A DNA stretch of 64,000 nt from Algibacter sp. L3A6 (GCF_009796825.1 NZ_CP047030.1:3284501-3348500), one strand, 5' to 3'; counted from the stretch's first letter, positions 50,065 through 59,091 are shown. Numbers and translations are program-made. Notes: generated from the sequence alone by a model not told the origin.

Positions 50065-51477
50065 TTATCGTTTTTCTAAAAGCACTACGTTTTCCACGTG
50101 AAATGTTTGTGGAAACATATCTACAGCTTGTGTTTTAACTACCTTGTATTGCTCGTCCATTAAGGCTAAATCTCTAGCCTGTGTAGCACTGTTACAGCTT
50201 ACATAAACTACTTTTGCCGGAGCAATATTTAATATTTGTTGTACTACATCTTTATGCATACCATCACGAGGTGGATCGGTAATTATAATATCTGGTGTAC
50301 CATTGGCTTCAATAAAATCGGCATTAAAAACATTTTTCATGTCGCCTACAAAGAATTCAACGTTGTTTATGTTATTAAATTGTGCATTTTCTTTTGCTGC
50401 GGTAATTGCATCTGGCACAGCTTCTACACCAACTACTTTTTTAGCTTGCTTGGCAACAAACTGAGCAATGGTTCCGGTTCCGGTATATAAATCGTAAACA
50501 AGCTCATTACCAGTTAGTCCTGCAAAATCTCTAGTGATTTTATAAAGCTCGTAAGCTTGCTCGGAGTTGGTTTGGTAAAATGATTTGGCATTAATTTTAA
50601 ATTTTAAGCCTTCCATTTCTTCAAAGATATGATCGTTGCCTTTGTAGCAAATCACTTCTTGATCGTAAATAGTATCATTTGCTTTCCCGTTAATAACGTA
50701 CTGTAACGATGTAATTTCCGGGAACGTTTCACCTAAATAATCTAATATTAGTTCACGTTTCTCTTTATCTTCTTTAAAGAATTGAATCATTACCATAATA
50801 TCACCAGTACTAGATGTTCTAATCATCATGGTACGTAATAATCCGGTTTGGTTTCTTGTATTAAAGAATTCTAAATCATTCTCAAGCGCGAATGCTTTAA
50901 CGGCATTTCTAATGGCGTTAGAGGGATCGGCTTGTAGATGGCATTTTTTAACATCTAAAATTTTGTCCCACATACCAGGAATATGAAATCCTAAAGCATT
51001 TCGGTCTCCTAAATCTTCATCCGACTGTACTTCTTCTAGTGTTAACCAACGGCTATCACTAAATGAGAATTCCATTTTATTTCTATAGAAATACTGGTTT
51101 TCAGCACCAAAAATAGGAGTAACTTCTGGTAATTCTATATGCCCAATACGGGTTAAATTATTTGTAACTTCTTTTTGTTTGTAAAACAGCTGATGCTCGT
51201 AAGCCATATCTTGCCATTTACAACCACCACAAGTGCCAAAATGCTCGCAAGCAGGCGCGGTTCTTTTATCCGATAGTTTATGAAATACCGTAGCTTTACC
51301 TTCATAATATGCTTTACGCTTTTTAAAGGTTTGCACATCTACCACATCGCCAGGTACAGCATTAGGTAAAAAAATAACTTTTCCGTCGGGTGCTTTGGCT
51401 ATGGTTTTTCCTTTAGCTCCGGCATCAATTACTTCGACGTTTTCAAAAACTTGTTTTCTTGTTTTTCTTCTAGACAT
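50065..51477 (-). CDS. rlmD: 23S rRNA (uracil(1939)-C5)-methyltransferase RlmD
   Basis: 470 residues. An N-terminal TRAM domain (VEVIDAGAKGKTIAKAPDGK) and an iron-sulfur motif ACEHFGTCGGCKWQ, with a fourth Cys in DVKKCHL, precede the methyltransferase domain. That has YDLYTGTGTIAQFVAKQAKKVVGVE for SAM, IITDPPRDGMH and the catalytic Cys in VVYVSCNSATQARDL. All features of RlmD are intact. It is the first gene of a run that continues with a lipoprotein, a barrel protein and a beta-helix lipoprotein. Confidence 0.94.
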   Translation of the reverse strand: MSRRKTRKQVFENVEVIDAGAKGKTIAKAPDGKVIFLPNAVPGDVVDVQTFKKRKAYYEGKATVFHKLSDKRTAPACEHFGTCGGCKWQDMAYEHQLFYKQKEVTNNLTRIGHIELPEVTPIFGAENQYFYRNKMEFSFSDSRWLTLEEVQSDEDLGDRNALGFHIPGMWDKILDVKKCHLQADPSNAIRNAVKAFALENDLEFFNTRNQTGLLRTMMIRTSSTGDIMVMIQFFKEDKEKRELILDYLGETFPEITSLQYVINGKANDTIYDQEVICYKGNDHIFEEMEGLKFKINAKSFYQTNSEQAYELYKITRDFAGLTGNELVYDLYTGTGTIAQFVAKQAKKVVGVEAVPDAITAAKENAQFNNINNVEFFVGDMKNVFNADFIEANGTPDIIITDPPRDGMHKDVVQQILNIAPAKVVYVSCNSATQARDLALMDEQYKVVKTQAVDMFPQTFHVENVVLLEKR

Positions 51478-51643
51478 GCTGCAAAAATACTAATAGCCAG
51501 AAATAAATTTCATATTATTTTCAATTACTTTGATGGAATTTCAATTTCAACTGAAATATAGTATCTTTTTTAGCTGAAGAAGGTGAGGAGAAGCATTAAT
51601 AATCTCTAATTTTTTAGAATGAAATAAGGGAATATTATACATA

Positions 51644-51678
51644 AAAAAAGCTGCTCGGTAAATTACTGAACAGCTTTT
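51644..51678 (-). terminator. Terminator of the 51699 channel gene
   Basis: Stem AAGCTGTTCAGTAA with TTACCGAGCAGCTT on the minus strand (one mismatch), followed by seven T residues. Confidence 0.82.
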
Positions 51679-51698
51679 AGTTTTTTGAGGGAGATAAA

Positions 51699-52868
51699 CT
51701 ATTTTTTATTGAATTTGTTAAGTATTTTATCCATTTGTTTTCCGGCAGCTTCACGTCCACCAAGTCCGAAAGATAGTATGATAGTTAGTGCAACTGTACC
51801 TAAAGAAATACCGAAGGCCAGATTAATAATTTCATCAGCAAGTCCCATAGTTCTTAATCCGATGGCTAAGAAAATGGCAATAATTGCAATTCTAATGATA
51901 GATGCAACAAAAGCATTATCATCATTTTTTGCGAAGTTATTGGCAGCAACAGAAGCTATCCAGTTCCCAATAGCTAAAATAATAAGTCCGAAAATTATTT
52001 TACCAGAGTAGTTTGTAATGGTATATAAAATATCGGTTAAATAGCCAAATTCTAATTTGTCTACAGCGGTTGTAAGTCCAAATAAAATAATAAAGTAATA
52101 CACTAAGTTACCAATAATGGCTACTAAGTTCGTGTTTCCTGTAACGGCACCTAAACCAGCTTTGTTGAAAAAGTTGTTCAAGTTCATACTGTTAAGTAAG
52201 TCTTTTATAAGTTCACTTAAAAAACGACCACCAACTACAAATAAGATAATAATAATTGCAGCTAAAATTACTTTTGGAATAGCACTAAAGAAATCCTTTA
52301 ACATAGTTGTTGCAGGTTCCGAGATGGCATCCATATTAAGGATGTTAAATGCTGAAATTAATAAAGGAATAAAAATAAAGATGAAAACAATTTTTTTAAT
52401 CACATTAACAATATCAATGTTTTCTGGTAGTTTTAATTTAGGTGTGAATTTTTGAATTGAATCTCCTGAAAGTTCAACTAATTCGGATACTATAGTTGCT
52501 AGCATATAGCCAATGTAGCAAACTAAACCAGCACCAATAATATTTGGAACAAACCCAGTAAACTCATCTAGCATATTTTTTAAAGGATCGAGTACACTAC
52601 TCATTCCTAATTTTTCTAAAGCTAAAGTGAAAACAAAAATCATTACTAAAAAGTAAACCAGTTTGCTTATAAAGCCCGAAATACCAATTTTAGAGTTTTT
52701 CATTTTGTTGTCAATGCCCGTTTTTTTGAGTAATTTAAAAATAACTCGTTTTAGTAATCCGGCAATAAACCAACCTATAATGATGATAATTAAAGCGCTT
52801 AAAGCACTTGATAAATTTCCACCAATAGATTGTGAAAGTTGTTCTAATACATTTGTTAAATAGTCCAT
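51699..52868 (-). CDS. Mechanosensitive ion channel family protein with TM-helix repeats
   Basis: 389 residues, about eight membrane spans arranged as repeats. Each unit has a conserved helix of the type FIIGWFIAGLLKRVIFKLLK or VGGRFLSELIKDLLNSMNLN (TM-helix repeat domain) followed by a paired span. The final GISLGTVALTIILSFGLGGREAAGKQMDK corresponds to the pore-lining segment, and the long beta domain of MscS is missing. It relates to the YjeP/CmpX-like group; CmpX affects envelope stress and c-di-GMP in Pseudomonas, but here the role is unknown. Divergent from rocD. Confidence 0.85.
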   Translation of the reverse strand: MDYLTNVLEQLSQSIGGNLSSALSALIIIIIGWFIAGLLKRVIFKLLKKTGIDNKMKNSKIGISGFISKLVYFLVMIFVFTLALEKLGMSSVLDPLKNMLDEFTGFVPNIIGAGLVCYIGYMLATIVSELVELSGDSIQKFTPKLKLPENIDIVNVIKKIVFIFIFIPLLISAFNILNMDAISEPATTMLKDFFSAIPKVILAAIIIILFVVGGRFLSELIKDLLNSMNLNNFFNKAGLGAVTGNTNLVAIIGNLVYYFIILFGLTTAVDKLEFGYLTDILYTITNYSGKIIFGLIILAIGNWIASVAANNFAKNDDNAFVASIIRIAIIAIFLAIGLRTMGLADEIINLAFGISLGTVALTIILSFGLGGREAAGKQMDKILNKFNKK

Positions 52869-52949
52869 AATTTTTTGTTATTGATTAAGTAATAGTTACT
52901 ACTTGGACACATTAAATATTAAAAAGACACATTTTAATTGAATATTTCA

Positions 52950-52957
52950 TAAATTTG
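52950..52957 (+). promoter_or_regulatory. Candidate -7 element TAAATTTG ahead of the rocD leader
   Basis: Exact TAnnTTTG match; the structured leader begins 2 bases later. No TTTG at -33. Confidence 0.5.
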
Positions 52958-52958
52958 G

Positions 52959-53030
52959 CATTCCTAGGGATGATTTCTCTCCCACGCTGAATTTTCGAAA
53001 CTTCGAAAGGATAAAGGTAGAGAAGGAATG
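52959..53030 (+). ncRNA. Structured 5' leader of the ornithine aminotransferase gene (candidate cis-regulator)
   Basis: CATTCC (52959-52964) pairs with GGAATG (53025-53030). After a one-sided bulge (52965-52974), TTCTCT (52975-52980) pairs with AGAGAA (53019-53024). An inner hairpin is TTTCG (52993-52997) with CGAAA (53004-53008). The unpaired segments are richer in G and C than the rest of the region. The leader precedes the start codon by 52 bases. I do not recognise a named riboswitch. Confidence 0.5.
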
Positions 53031-53082
53031 GTTATTTTATAATATCCATTTTTTTGGATATAAACGTTTAAATTTTTTTAAA

Positions 53083-54363
53083 ATGGCTGTTTTAGACCAA
53101 TTAACTTCGCAACAAGCGATAGATTTAGAAAACAAGTATGGTGCACACAATTACCATCCACTACCCGTAGTATTGAGTAGAGGAGAAGGTGTGTATGTTT
53201 GGGATGTAGAGGGGGAGAAATATTACGATTTCTTGTCGGCCTACTCTGCGGTAAACCAAGGGCATTGTCATCCAAAAATTGTTGGAGCCATGACAGAGCA
53301 AGCGCAAACATTAACCTTAACCTCTAGAGCGTTTTATAATGATGTGCTTGGTAAGTTTGAAAAATACGCTACAGAAACTTTTAATTACGATAAGTTATTA
53401 CCAATGAATACGGGTGCAGAAGCTGTAGAAACAGCTTTGAAACTATGTAGAAAATGGGCTTACGAAGTAAAAGGTATTGATGAGAATGAAGCTGAAATTG
53501 TAGTTTGTGAAAATAATTTTCATGGGCGTACCACAACCATTATTTCGTTTAGTAACGATCCTGTAGCTAGAAAGAACTTTGGCCCTTATACAAAAGGATT
53601 CATTAAAATTGAATACGATAACCTAAAAGCACTAGAAGATGTTTTAGTGAATAATAAAAACGTTGCTGGTTTTCTTGTAGAACCTATTCAAGGTGAAGCT
53701 GGAGTTTACGTGCCAAGCGAAGGTTATTTAGCTTCGGCAAAAGCACTTTGTGAAAAACACAATGTTTTATTTATAGCAGATGAAGTGCAAACAGGTATTG
53801 CAAGAACAGGGCGTTTATTAGCAACTTGTGGAAACTGTAGTTGTGCAGATAAACATTGTTCTGGAACTCCTGAAGTAAAAGCTGATATTTTAATATTAGG
53901 AAAAGCTTTATCTGGAGGTGCATATCCTGTATCTGCTGTTTTAGCTAATAACGAAATTATGAATGTTATAAAGCCAGGAAATCACGGTAGTACTTTTGGA
54001 GGAAATCCAATTGCAGCGGCCGTTGGTATCGCAGCTTTAGATGTTATTAAAGATGAAGAATTAGCTAATAATGCTTTTGAGTTAGGTGAGTTATTTAGAT
54101 CGGAATTGTCTAAATTTATTGAAACAAGTTCTATAGTAAATGGTGTTAGAGGAAAAGGTCTTCTAAATGCTATTTTAATAAACGATACAGAAGAAAGTGA
54201 TACAGCTTGGAATATATGTATGGCTTTACGCGATAATGGCTTACTAGCAAAACCAACGCATGGTAATATTATTCGTTTTGCACCACCTTTGGTGATGACG
54301 AGGGCGCAATTATTAGACTGTGTTTCTATTATAACAAAAACACTTTCTCAATTTGAAAAGTAA
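53083..54363 (+). CDS. rocD: Ornithine--oxo-acid transaminase
   Basis: 426 residues, fold-type I PLP enzyme that converts ornithine to glutamate-semialdehyde, linking arginine breakdown to proline and glutamate. Family features: VLSRGEGVYVWDVEGEKYYD, MNTGAEAVETALKLCRKWAY, FHGRTTTIISFSNDP, VEPIQGEAGVYVPSEGYL, the Asp in LFIADEVQTGIARTG and PLP Lys274 in ILGKALSGGAYPVSA. Between them is a Cys-rich insert Cys249-x2-Cys252-x-Cys254-x4-Cys259, which classical ornithine aminotransferases lack. The leader at 52959 may control it. Terminated at 54385. Confidence 0.94.
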   Translation: MAVLDQLTSQQAIDLENKYGAHNYHPLPVVLSRGEGVYVWDVEGEKYYDFLSAYSAVNQGHCHPKIVGAMTEQAQTLTLTSRAFYNDVLGKFEKYATETFNYDKLLPMNTGAEAVETALKLCRKWAYEVKGIDENEAEIVVCENNFHGRTTTIISFSNDPVARKNFGPYTKGFIKIEYDNLKALEDVLVNNKNVAGFLVEPIQGEAGVYVPSEGYLASAKALCEKHNVLFIADEVQTGIARTGRLLATCGNCSCADKHCSGTPEVKADILILGKALSGGAYPVSAVLANNEIMNVIKPGNHGSTFGGNPIAAAVGIAALDVIKDEELANNAFELGELFRSELSKFIETSSIVNGVRGKGLLNAILINDTEESDTAWNICMALRDNGLLAKPTHGNIIRFAPPLVMTRAQLLDCVSIITKTLSQFEK

Positions 54364-54384
54364 AAATTAGTAATTATAGAATTA

Positions 54385-54416
54385 AAAAAAGCGACCAATT
54401 GGTCGCTTTTTTTATG
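54385..54416. terminator. Perfect bidirectional terminator after rocD
   Basis: AAAAAGCGACCA with TGGTCGCTTTTT around an AT centre, perfectly symmetric; it can end rocD and the converging CCC-motif gene. Confidence 0.92.
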
Positions 54417-54429
54417 TTTAATGAATAAT

Positions 54430-54762
54430 TTATTGCCCCATCATTTCTTGCATTTTTTCTTGCATTAATTCTTGATCCTGTAATGTATCCCAACCAAAAG
54501 TTGCAACTAGCCAGATAACAAAAAGCAGATACATCACGCTTAATATAACACCTATAATAGCTAAAACTTTACCTATTTTTACATTTTGAAATCCAGAGTA
54601 GCTATCGGGGTTTTCAAGGTAAACTTGTTTTGCTTTATTCGCTAAAAAAATAGCTACAATACCTAGTATTAAACCTATGATACCATAACAGCAGCAGGTA
54701 AGGATAGATAGTATTCCGAAGACTAAAATAAGCGTTGCATTGGGTAATTTTTGTTGTTCCAT
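54430..54762 (-). CDS. CCC motif membrane protein (DUF4190-like)
   Basis: 110 residues, two to three membrane spans. The name-giving ILTCCCYGIIGLILGIVAIF (about 20-39) is followed by LANKAKQVYLENPDSYSGFQ and the second span KVLAIIGVILSVMYLLFVI, then a Met-rich tail (LMQEKMQEMMGQ). Function unknown; many flavobacterial genomes place it next to the DUF2752 gene as here, 15 bases downstream of its stop on the same strand, so both are likely one operon. Confidence 0.88.
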   Translation of the reverse strand: MEQQKLPNATLILVFGILSILTCCCYGIIGLILGIVAIFLANKAKQVYLENPDSYSGFQNVKIGKVLAIIGVILSVMYLLFVIWLVATFGWDTLQDQELMQEKMQEMMGQ

Positions 54763-54777
54763 AAAATTTTTAATTAG

Positions 54778-55065
54778 TTAAATATAAAAGGTTTTTATTA
54801 CGAAGCTTGTTAAAATAATAATCACATTTATTATTCCTAAGGCAACAATTATTTTGTAAGAAAAATCGAATTTTTTATAAAAGTTTAGTGCAACAAATCC
54901 AAAGAGTAGTATTAAAGTATAAATAGCAGGATACATTTTAAAAGCAGCAATAAAGTCACCTTGAAAAATTAATGAAATAGAGCGCTGTATACCGCAGCCC
55001 ATACATTCTACACCAAATAGTTTTTTATTGAGGCATGGAAGCATGTATTTTTCTAGAGATTGCAT
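54778..55065 (-). CDS. DUF2752 domain membrane protein
   Basis: 95 residues. The DUF2752 signature is visible as PCLNKKLFGVECMGCGIQRS followed by the span SLIFQGDFIAAFKMYPAIYT and one more. The CxGCGxxR block, two to three membrane helices and short length match the family, whose role is unknown. It precedes the CCC-motif gene by 15 bases. Confidence 0.9.
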   Translation of the reverse strand: MQSLEKYMLPCLNKKLFGVECMGCGIQRSISLIFQGDFIAAFKMYPAIYTLILLFGFVALNFYKKFDFSYKIIVALGIINVIIILTSFVIKTFYI

Positions 55066-55096
55066 GTTTTATTTGTTCTAAGTATGCTAAAATAAT

Positions 55097-55150
55097 AAAA
55101 GCCAACTAACAAAAAAATGCTTTATTGATTTTTTGTTAGTTGGCTTTTTT
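55097..55150 (-). terminator. Long hairpin terminator of the 55170 gene
   Basis: AAAAGCCAACTAACAAAAAA (55097-55116) pairs with its exact complement at 55129-55148, an uninterrupted 20-bp stem with a 12-base loop, located 20 bases past the stop. Confidence 0.9.
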
Positions 55151-55169
55151 AAACCAGTATTAAAATGGT

Positions 55170-57038
55170 TTAATTAATAATTATCTTTTTATTGAATGTT
55201 GTGTTGTTATCTAGCGTTGCTTTTACAATATAAACACCTGTACTAAGTTGTTTTGTAGAAAGCTCGTAAGCATTAGAAATGGCATTAGGTCTTTCTGTTA
55301 TTACTTGTTTGCCAGCAACATCGTAAACAAAAATAGATTTAATATCTAAATTCGAAGGATTTAAAACCTTAAGGATATCTGTTGTATTATTTTGAATAGC
55401 GTCCATGCTATCCACAAGATGTTCTTCGGTAGCCAATGTAACGTCTGCTCTAAATGTCACTTCAAAACGTTCCGTGTAATTTCCAGCATCGAGGTTTACA
55501 CTAAAGTCTTGACTTTGTAAATTAACATATAGATCAGTTGTTTTGTCATGAATGTAAATTGGTAAATCTGAATCGAAATTTTGGACGTCTGCGATTCTAA
55601 TTCTCAAAGGCATATCATTCGCGATTTTTACCGTGAAAGGTATTTTAAGATTCTCATCGTAAACCAAGGCTTCCGCTAAATAACTTAAATTCTCTATAGA
55701 AAAATAGGCATCCGATGATAATATATCATCATCGTGCAATCTAGATTCTAAACCACGGTCAAAACCTTCTGTAGCGCTAGGGCTAAAGGTTTCTACAATT
55801 TGTCTGGTATATAGGTTGTTGAAATCTACATTCAATCTAAATCGTTTATAATCTGAAGGTACTGGAGTAAAAAGACTATTTGTTACTGTCTCGCTAGTTT
55901 TAGAGTTAGTTGACCTAAAAAAAGCACTCCCAATTCCGTCTTCTTTCTCATAAACACGATGTCTATTTTCTGCATTAACATTACTCATGGCAGGAGCCGA
56001 AGGATGTCCTAAAACCATAAATCCTTGTCCTATAGGTATAAATCGTGTTGGTACGTCACCACTAGAAGGAGTACCACTATTACCATTTTCAGAACCATCG
56101 TTATTATATGTTTTAAAAACAGCACTTACTTTAATTTCTGTATTTTCATCTTCACTTATTGTATATGTAGCATATCCACCATCATAAGCGTTTAAATTAT
56201 GCGAATTCACACTAGGGTCTTGTTCCCAATAATATAAAGTTCCAGTAATGGTATTTCTATTATTTGCATCCCAAATGTAAGCATGAGCATCCATTGCAGA
56301 TGGGTAAGGATTACCTACTAAGCTATTTTCACCTGCAGTAATAGGGACACTTATTTGCCCTGTGTTAGGTTTACCTCTAAAATCATATTTTTGGTTATCA
56401 CCTGGGTTGTTTGAGCTGGTGCCAGCGGTTCCTTTCATTGTAAATCCGTATCCTGGAGGAATTGCAGTTGCGTTTCCAATAGGATTCCATTCTGAATAAT
56501 CTGTACCATTAACAAAAGTCCAAATCCAATACGGTTCTATATTCAAAGGGTCAGATGTCCCATTATAGCCAGGCTGGTGGGTTGTACCTGCAGAAGTAGA
56601 AATTACATCATCCACGATATCATTAAGTAGCGTGATGCCAAATAAGCCATTTCCGGCAGCAGCAGCAGGAAGTCCTGTAGGCGAACACCAATAGTTATAT
56701 TCGTAAACACCAACATTTCCATCTTGGTAAACACTTAATGCGCCTTCCCCTGAGTTTCCTGTAGTTCCAGTACCTTGTATCACTTGAGCATCGGTTCTTA
56801 AATAGATTGTACTTGCAGGTTCTCCTAGGTTGATATCATCTTCAACAAATACAATTTCATCATTTACATAAACATATGCATTGTTTCTTACAGCTAGTTG
56901 AGCTTCGGCAAATTGGCATGTTAATACCGTAGCGAATAGAGCAAATCCAATTGATAGAGTTGATGTTTTTTCCTTCTTTAAAGTGTTTTTCATCGAAGTA
57001 AAAAGTGTTTTATAGGTGTTTTGTGTAGGTTTTGTCAT
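55170..57038 (-). CDS. Secreted protein with type IX sorting domain
   Basis: 622 residues from the ATG at 57038. A signal peptide with a long n-region (hydrophobic SIGFALFATVLTCQFAEAQ) is followed by a beta-rich body of unknown family (VNDEIVFVEDDINL, YNYWCSPTG, GENSLVGNPYPSAMDAHAYI, the repeated NPY/GQGFMVLG blocks seen in flavobacterial surface proteins). The last 75 residues (LKVLNPSNLDIKSIFVYDVA, then STGVYIVKATLDNNTTFNKK) are a type A C-terminal sorting signal, so it is secreted through the type IX system. The ATG at 57062 is excluded because the -7 box lies just upstream of it and transcription would start after it. Confidence 0.85.
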   Translation of the reverse strand: MTKPTQNTYKTLFTSMKNTLKKEKTSTLSIGFALFATVLTCQFAEAQLAVRNNAYVYVNDEIVFVEDDINLGEPASTIYLRTDAQVIQGTGTTGNSGEGALSVYQDGNVGVYEYNYWCSPTGLPAAAAGNGLFGITLLNDIVDDVISTSAGTTHQPGYNGTSDPLNIEPYWIWTFVNGTDYSEWNPIGNATAIPPGYGFTMKGTAGTSSNNPGDNQKYDFRGKPNTGQISVPITAGENSLVGNPYPSAMDAHAYIWDANNRNTITGTLYYWEQDPSVNSHNLNAYDGGYATYTISEDENTEIKVSAVFKTYNNDGSENGNSGTPSSGDVPTRFIPIGQGFMVLGHPSAPAMSNVNAENRHRVYEKEDGIGSAFFRSTNSKTSETVTNSLFTPVPSDYKRFRLNVDFNNLYTRQIVETFSPSATEGFDRGLESRLHDDDILSSDAYFSIENLSYLAEALVYDENLKIPFTVKIANDMPLRIRIADVQNFDSDLPIYIHDKTTDLYVNLQSQDFSVNLDAGNYTERFEVTFRADVTLATEEHLVDSMDAIQNNTTDILKVLNPSNLDIKSIFVYDVAGKQVITERPNAISNAYELSTKQLSTGVYIVKATLDNNTTFNKKIIIN

Positions 57039-57064
57039 GATTTTTAGATGAATATGGAACAATA

Positions 57065-57072
57065 CAAATATA
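57065..57072 (-). promoter_or_regulatory. Candidate -7 element TATATTTG of the 55170 gene
   Basis: Minus-strand TAnnTTTG match 27 bases before the ATG at 57038. It decides the start: the ATG at 57062 would lie before the transcript. Confidence 0.5.
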
Positions 57073-57212
57073 CTAAAACTTTGCTAACATTATATTATTT
57101 ATTAAAAATGGCTAAAATTTAAGTGTTTGATAATTAGTAATTTAATATTTTTAAGTAATTTAAGAAATTATAATCTCAATTATTTTGATTAGTATTTGTT
57201 TAAATTTGCCAA

Positions 57213-57407
57213 ATGAAGTATTTAAATTATATATTAATTTTAGTTGGAGCCGTAGTTGCTATGTATGCTAAAGTTGGTGCAGAGCAGAACCAATATTTAC
57301 TAATGGTTGGTATTGTTTTTTTAATGATGGGAGTTTATAGGATTTCTAAATTAGTACCAAGTAAAAGGGATAAAGATTTAGAAAACAACGACTCAATAGA
57401 AAACTAA
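57213..57407 (+). CDS. Small two-span membrane protein
   Basis: 64 residues: spans at about 4-20 (YILILVGAVVAMYAKVG) and 29-45 (LMVGIVFLMMGVYRIS), then a charged tail SKRDKDLENNDS. Function unknown. It ends 5 bases before the Smr-domain gene, so the two are probably cotranscribed. Confidence 0.75.
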   Translation: MKYLNYILILVGAVVAMYAKVGAEQNQYLLMVGIVFLMMGVYRISKLVPSKRDKDLENNDSIEN

Positions 57408-57412
57408 TTACT

Positions 57413-57976
57413 ATGAAATTTAAAGTAAACGATTTTGTTTTAGTTTTAGATGAAAACCTGTCTGGGCATATAAAATCTATTGCCGGAAATACAATATCTA
57501 TTGAAACAACCGATGGTTTTTTGTTAGATTTTGAAGCCGAAGAACTCGTTAAAGATACTTCAAAGAGCGATTTTTCTACTGGTGTTTTTTCTCATAAAAG
57601 TTTAAGTTCTGTTTTAGATGAAAAAGAAAAACCAGGTCGCAGAAAATCTGTTAGAGTAAAACCAAAAGAAAGATTTGAGCCTACAATGGAGGTCGATTTA
57701 CATATCAATCAGCTTGTAAAATCCTCTAAAGGCATGAGTAATCACGATATGCTAACCACCCAATTAGATACAGCAAGGTATAAGCTAGATTGGGCTATTT
57801 CTAAACGCATACAGAAAATTGTATTTATCCATGGTGTTGGAGAAGGTGTGCTTAAAATGGAATTAGAATATTTATTTGGTCGCTATAACAACGTTAAATA
57901 TTACGACGCCAATTACCAAAAATATGGTTTAGGCGCCACCGAGGTTTATATTTATCAAAATGTAAGTACCGATTAA
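57413..57976 (+). CDS. Smr-domain protein (DUF2027-like N-terminus)
   Basis: 187 residues. The N-terminal 60 residues (FKVNDFVLVLDENLSGHIKS, a beta-barrel-like DUF2027 segment) precede a linker and a C-terminal Smr domain: EVDLHINQLVKS (DLH motif), then a helix and IQKIVFIHGVGEGVLKMELE with the GxGxG-like HGVGEG core. Smr domains occur in MutS2 and are often nucleases or nucleic-acid binders. The C-terminal strand ending VYIYQNVS completes it. Activity here is untested. Its stop lies 3 bases from a convergent gene. Confidence 0.85.
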   Translation: MKFKVNDFVLVLDENLSGHIKSIAGNTISIETTDGFLLDFEAEELVKDTSKSDFSTGVFSHKSLSSVLDEKEKPGRRKSVRVKPKERFEPTMEVDLHINQLVKSSKGMSNHDMLTTQLDTARYKLDWAISKRIQKIVFIHGVGEGVLKMELEYLFGRYNNVKYYDANYQKYGLGATEVYIYQNVSTD

Positions 57977-57979
57977 AGC

Positions 57980-58882
57980 TTACTCAAAATCTGGGGTTAC
58001 ACTTTCCGATGATGTTAAACCACTATCGCTTAAAACACCAAAATCAAAATCGTCCTGAGATAAAAAGCTTAAACTAATTTCTTGCAAGTTTACAGTTACT
58101 AAATAAGTAAAGTAAATTGTATGTTCTCTATAAGCTGTTGCTGGAACTGTTTCTGCAACGGCGGGATTTAAGTAATCTGCGCCAACATCACTGTTCGTAA
58201 TATCGTTATTTGGGCGTTGATCTTGTGAGTCGTTTTCTTCATCACGAGTTAAAACACCATCGCCATCATCATCATCATCTAAATAATCAGGAATACCATC
58301 ACCATCGGTATCTTGAGCATCTTCTAAATCACCATCACCATTTGGGTCTGGGTTTTCATCTTCAGTTAAAATATTATCACCATCATCATCCCAATCAATA
58401 TAATTTGGTAAACCATCACCATCGGTATCATCATTAGTTAAATCGCCATCACCATCTAGATCTTCTAAGCTTGCTAAAATTCCATCTTCATCATCTTTAG
58501 TTAAAACAGTTAAAATTTCCGCAGTACAAGCATCACTTTCACTGGAAGTAATCGTTACTTCATCAGGAATATCGTTACAAAATAGGGTAGAGGGTAAACT
58601 TTCATCACTATAAGTTCTATAGTAAAACGTAGCACCTAAGGCAAGTTCTAGAGAATCATTACTTTCTACCGCTAGAATTTCATCTAAAGTCAAATCAGGA
58701 ATTAATACTGATAAAGATTCTGATGGATCGTCTTTCGTTTTATAAAGAACAAGATCTGATACACCTTCGCATGCGCTAAACTCATCGTCGAATTCAAGCT
58801 CTACGGTAATAATATCACCATCATCACAGCCTTGGATTGAAATTAAACAAACAGCAATAGAAATATAAATTAACTTACGCAT
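57980..58882 (-). CDS. Lipoprotein with thrombospondin type 3-like calcium-binding repeats
   Basis: 300 residues from the ATG at 58882, chosen because it gives a clean signal MRKLIYISIAVCLISIQGCD with the lipobox Cys at about 19. The middle (about 145-225) has repeated DxDGDGxxD units, such as DTDGDGLPNYIDWDDDGDNI and DTDGDGIPDYLDDDDDGDGV, calcium-binding loops of the thrombospondin type 3 kind. The flanking regions are beta-rich and unrecognised. These repeats make the DNA low-complexity (ATCACCATC runs). A good promoter lies just upstream. Confidence 0.8.
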   Translation of the reverse strand: MRKLIYISIAVCLISIQGCDDGDIITVELEFDDEFSACEGVSDLVLYKTKDDPSESLSVLIPDLTLDEILAVESNDSLELALGATFYYRTYSDESLPSTLFCNDIPDEVTITSSESDACTAEILTVLTKDDEDGILASLEDLDGDGDLTNDDTDGDGLPNYIDWDDDGDNILTEDENPDPNGDGDLEDAQDTDGDGIPDYLDDDDDGDGVLTRDEENDSQDQRPNNDITNSDVGADYLNPAVAETVPATAYREHTIYFTYLVTVNLQEISLSFLSQDDFDFGVLSDSGLTSSESVTPDFE

Positions 58883-58899
58883 GGACATCTATTTTGCCA

Positions 58900-58930
58900 C
58901 AAAAATAGTGGAATTGATATTGATAACAAA
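58900..58930 (-). promoter_or_regulatory. Promoter of the calcium-binding repeat lipoprotein gene
   Basis: On the minus strand TTTG (58930-58927), 19-base spacer, TATTTTTG (58907-58900). A very short leader of about 10-12 bases to the ATG at 58882 follows, which favours that start over 58888. Confidence 0.65.
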
Positions 58931-59083
58931 TAAACTTCAAAATTACAGATTAAATTCGTTTTTATCATTTTTTTAACCTACTTAAATATGGAATAAAAAA
59001 TAATAAATAAACTTAATTTTGCAATGTTGTAAAATTCATTTCAAACTAATAACGAACGATATTAGAAATAATTTTATTTGAAG

Positions 59084-59091
59084 TATTTTTG
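59084..59091 (+). promoter_or_regulatory. Candidate -7 element TATTTTTG of the cysteine desulfurase gene
   Basis: Exact TAnnTTTG match 17 bases ahead of the ATG at 59109. No TTTG at the -33 position. Confidence 0.4.

Noticed and set aside
58210..58437. His-rich open frame of 75 codons
   Set aside because: It is the antisense of the calcium-binding DxDGDG repeats, which gives CAT/CAC codons by chance.
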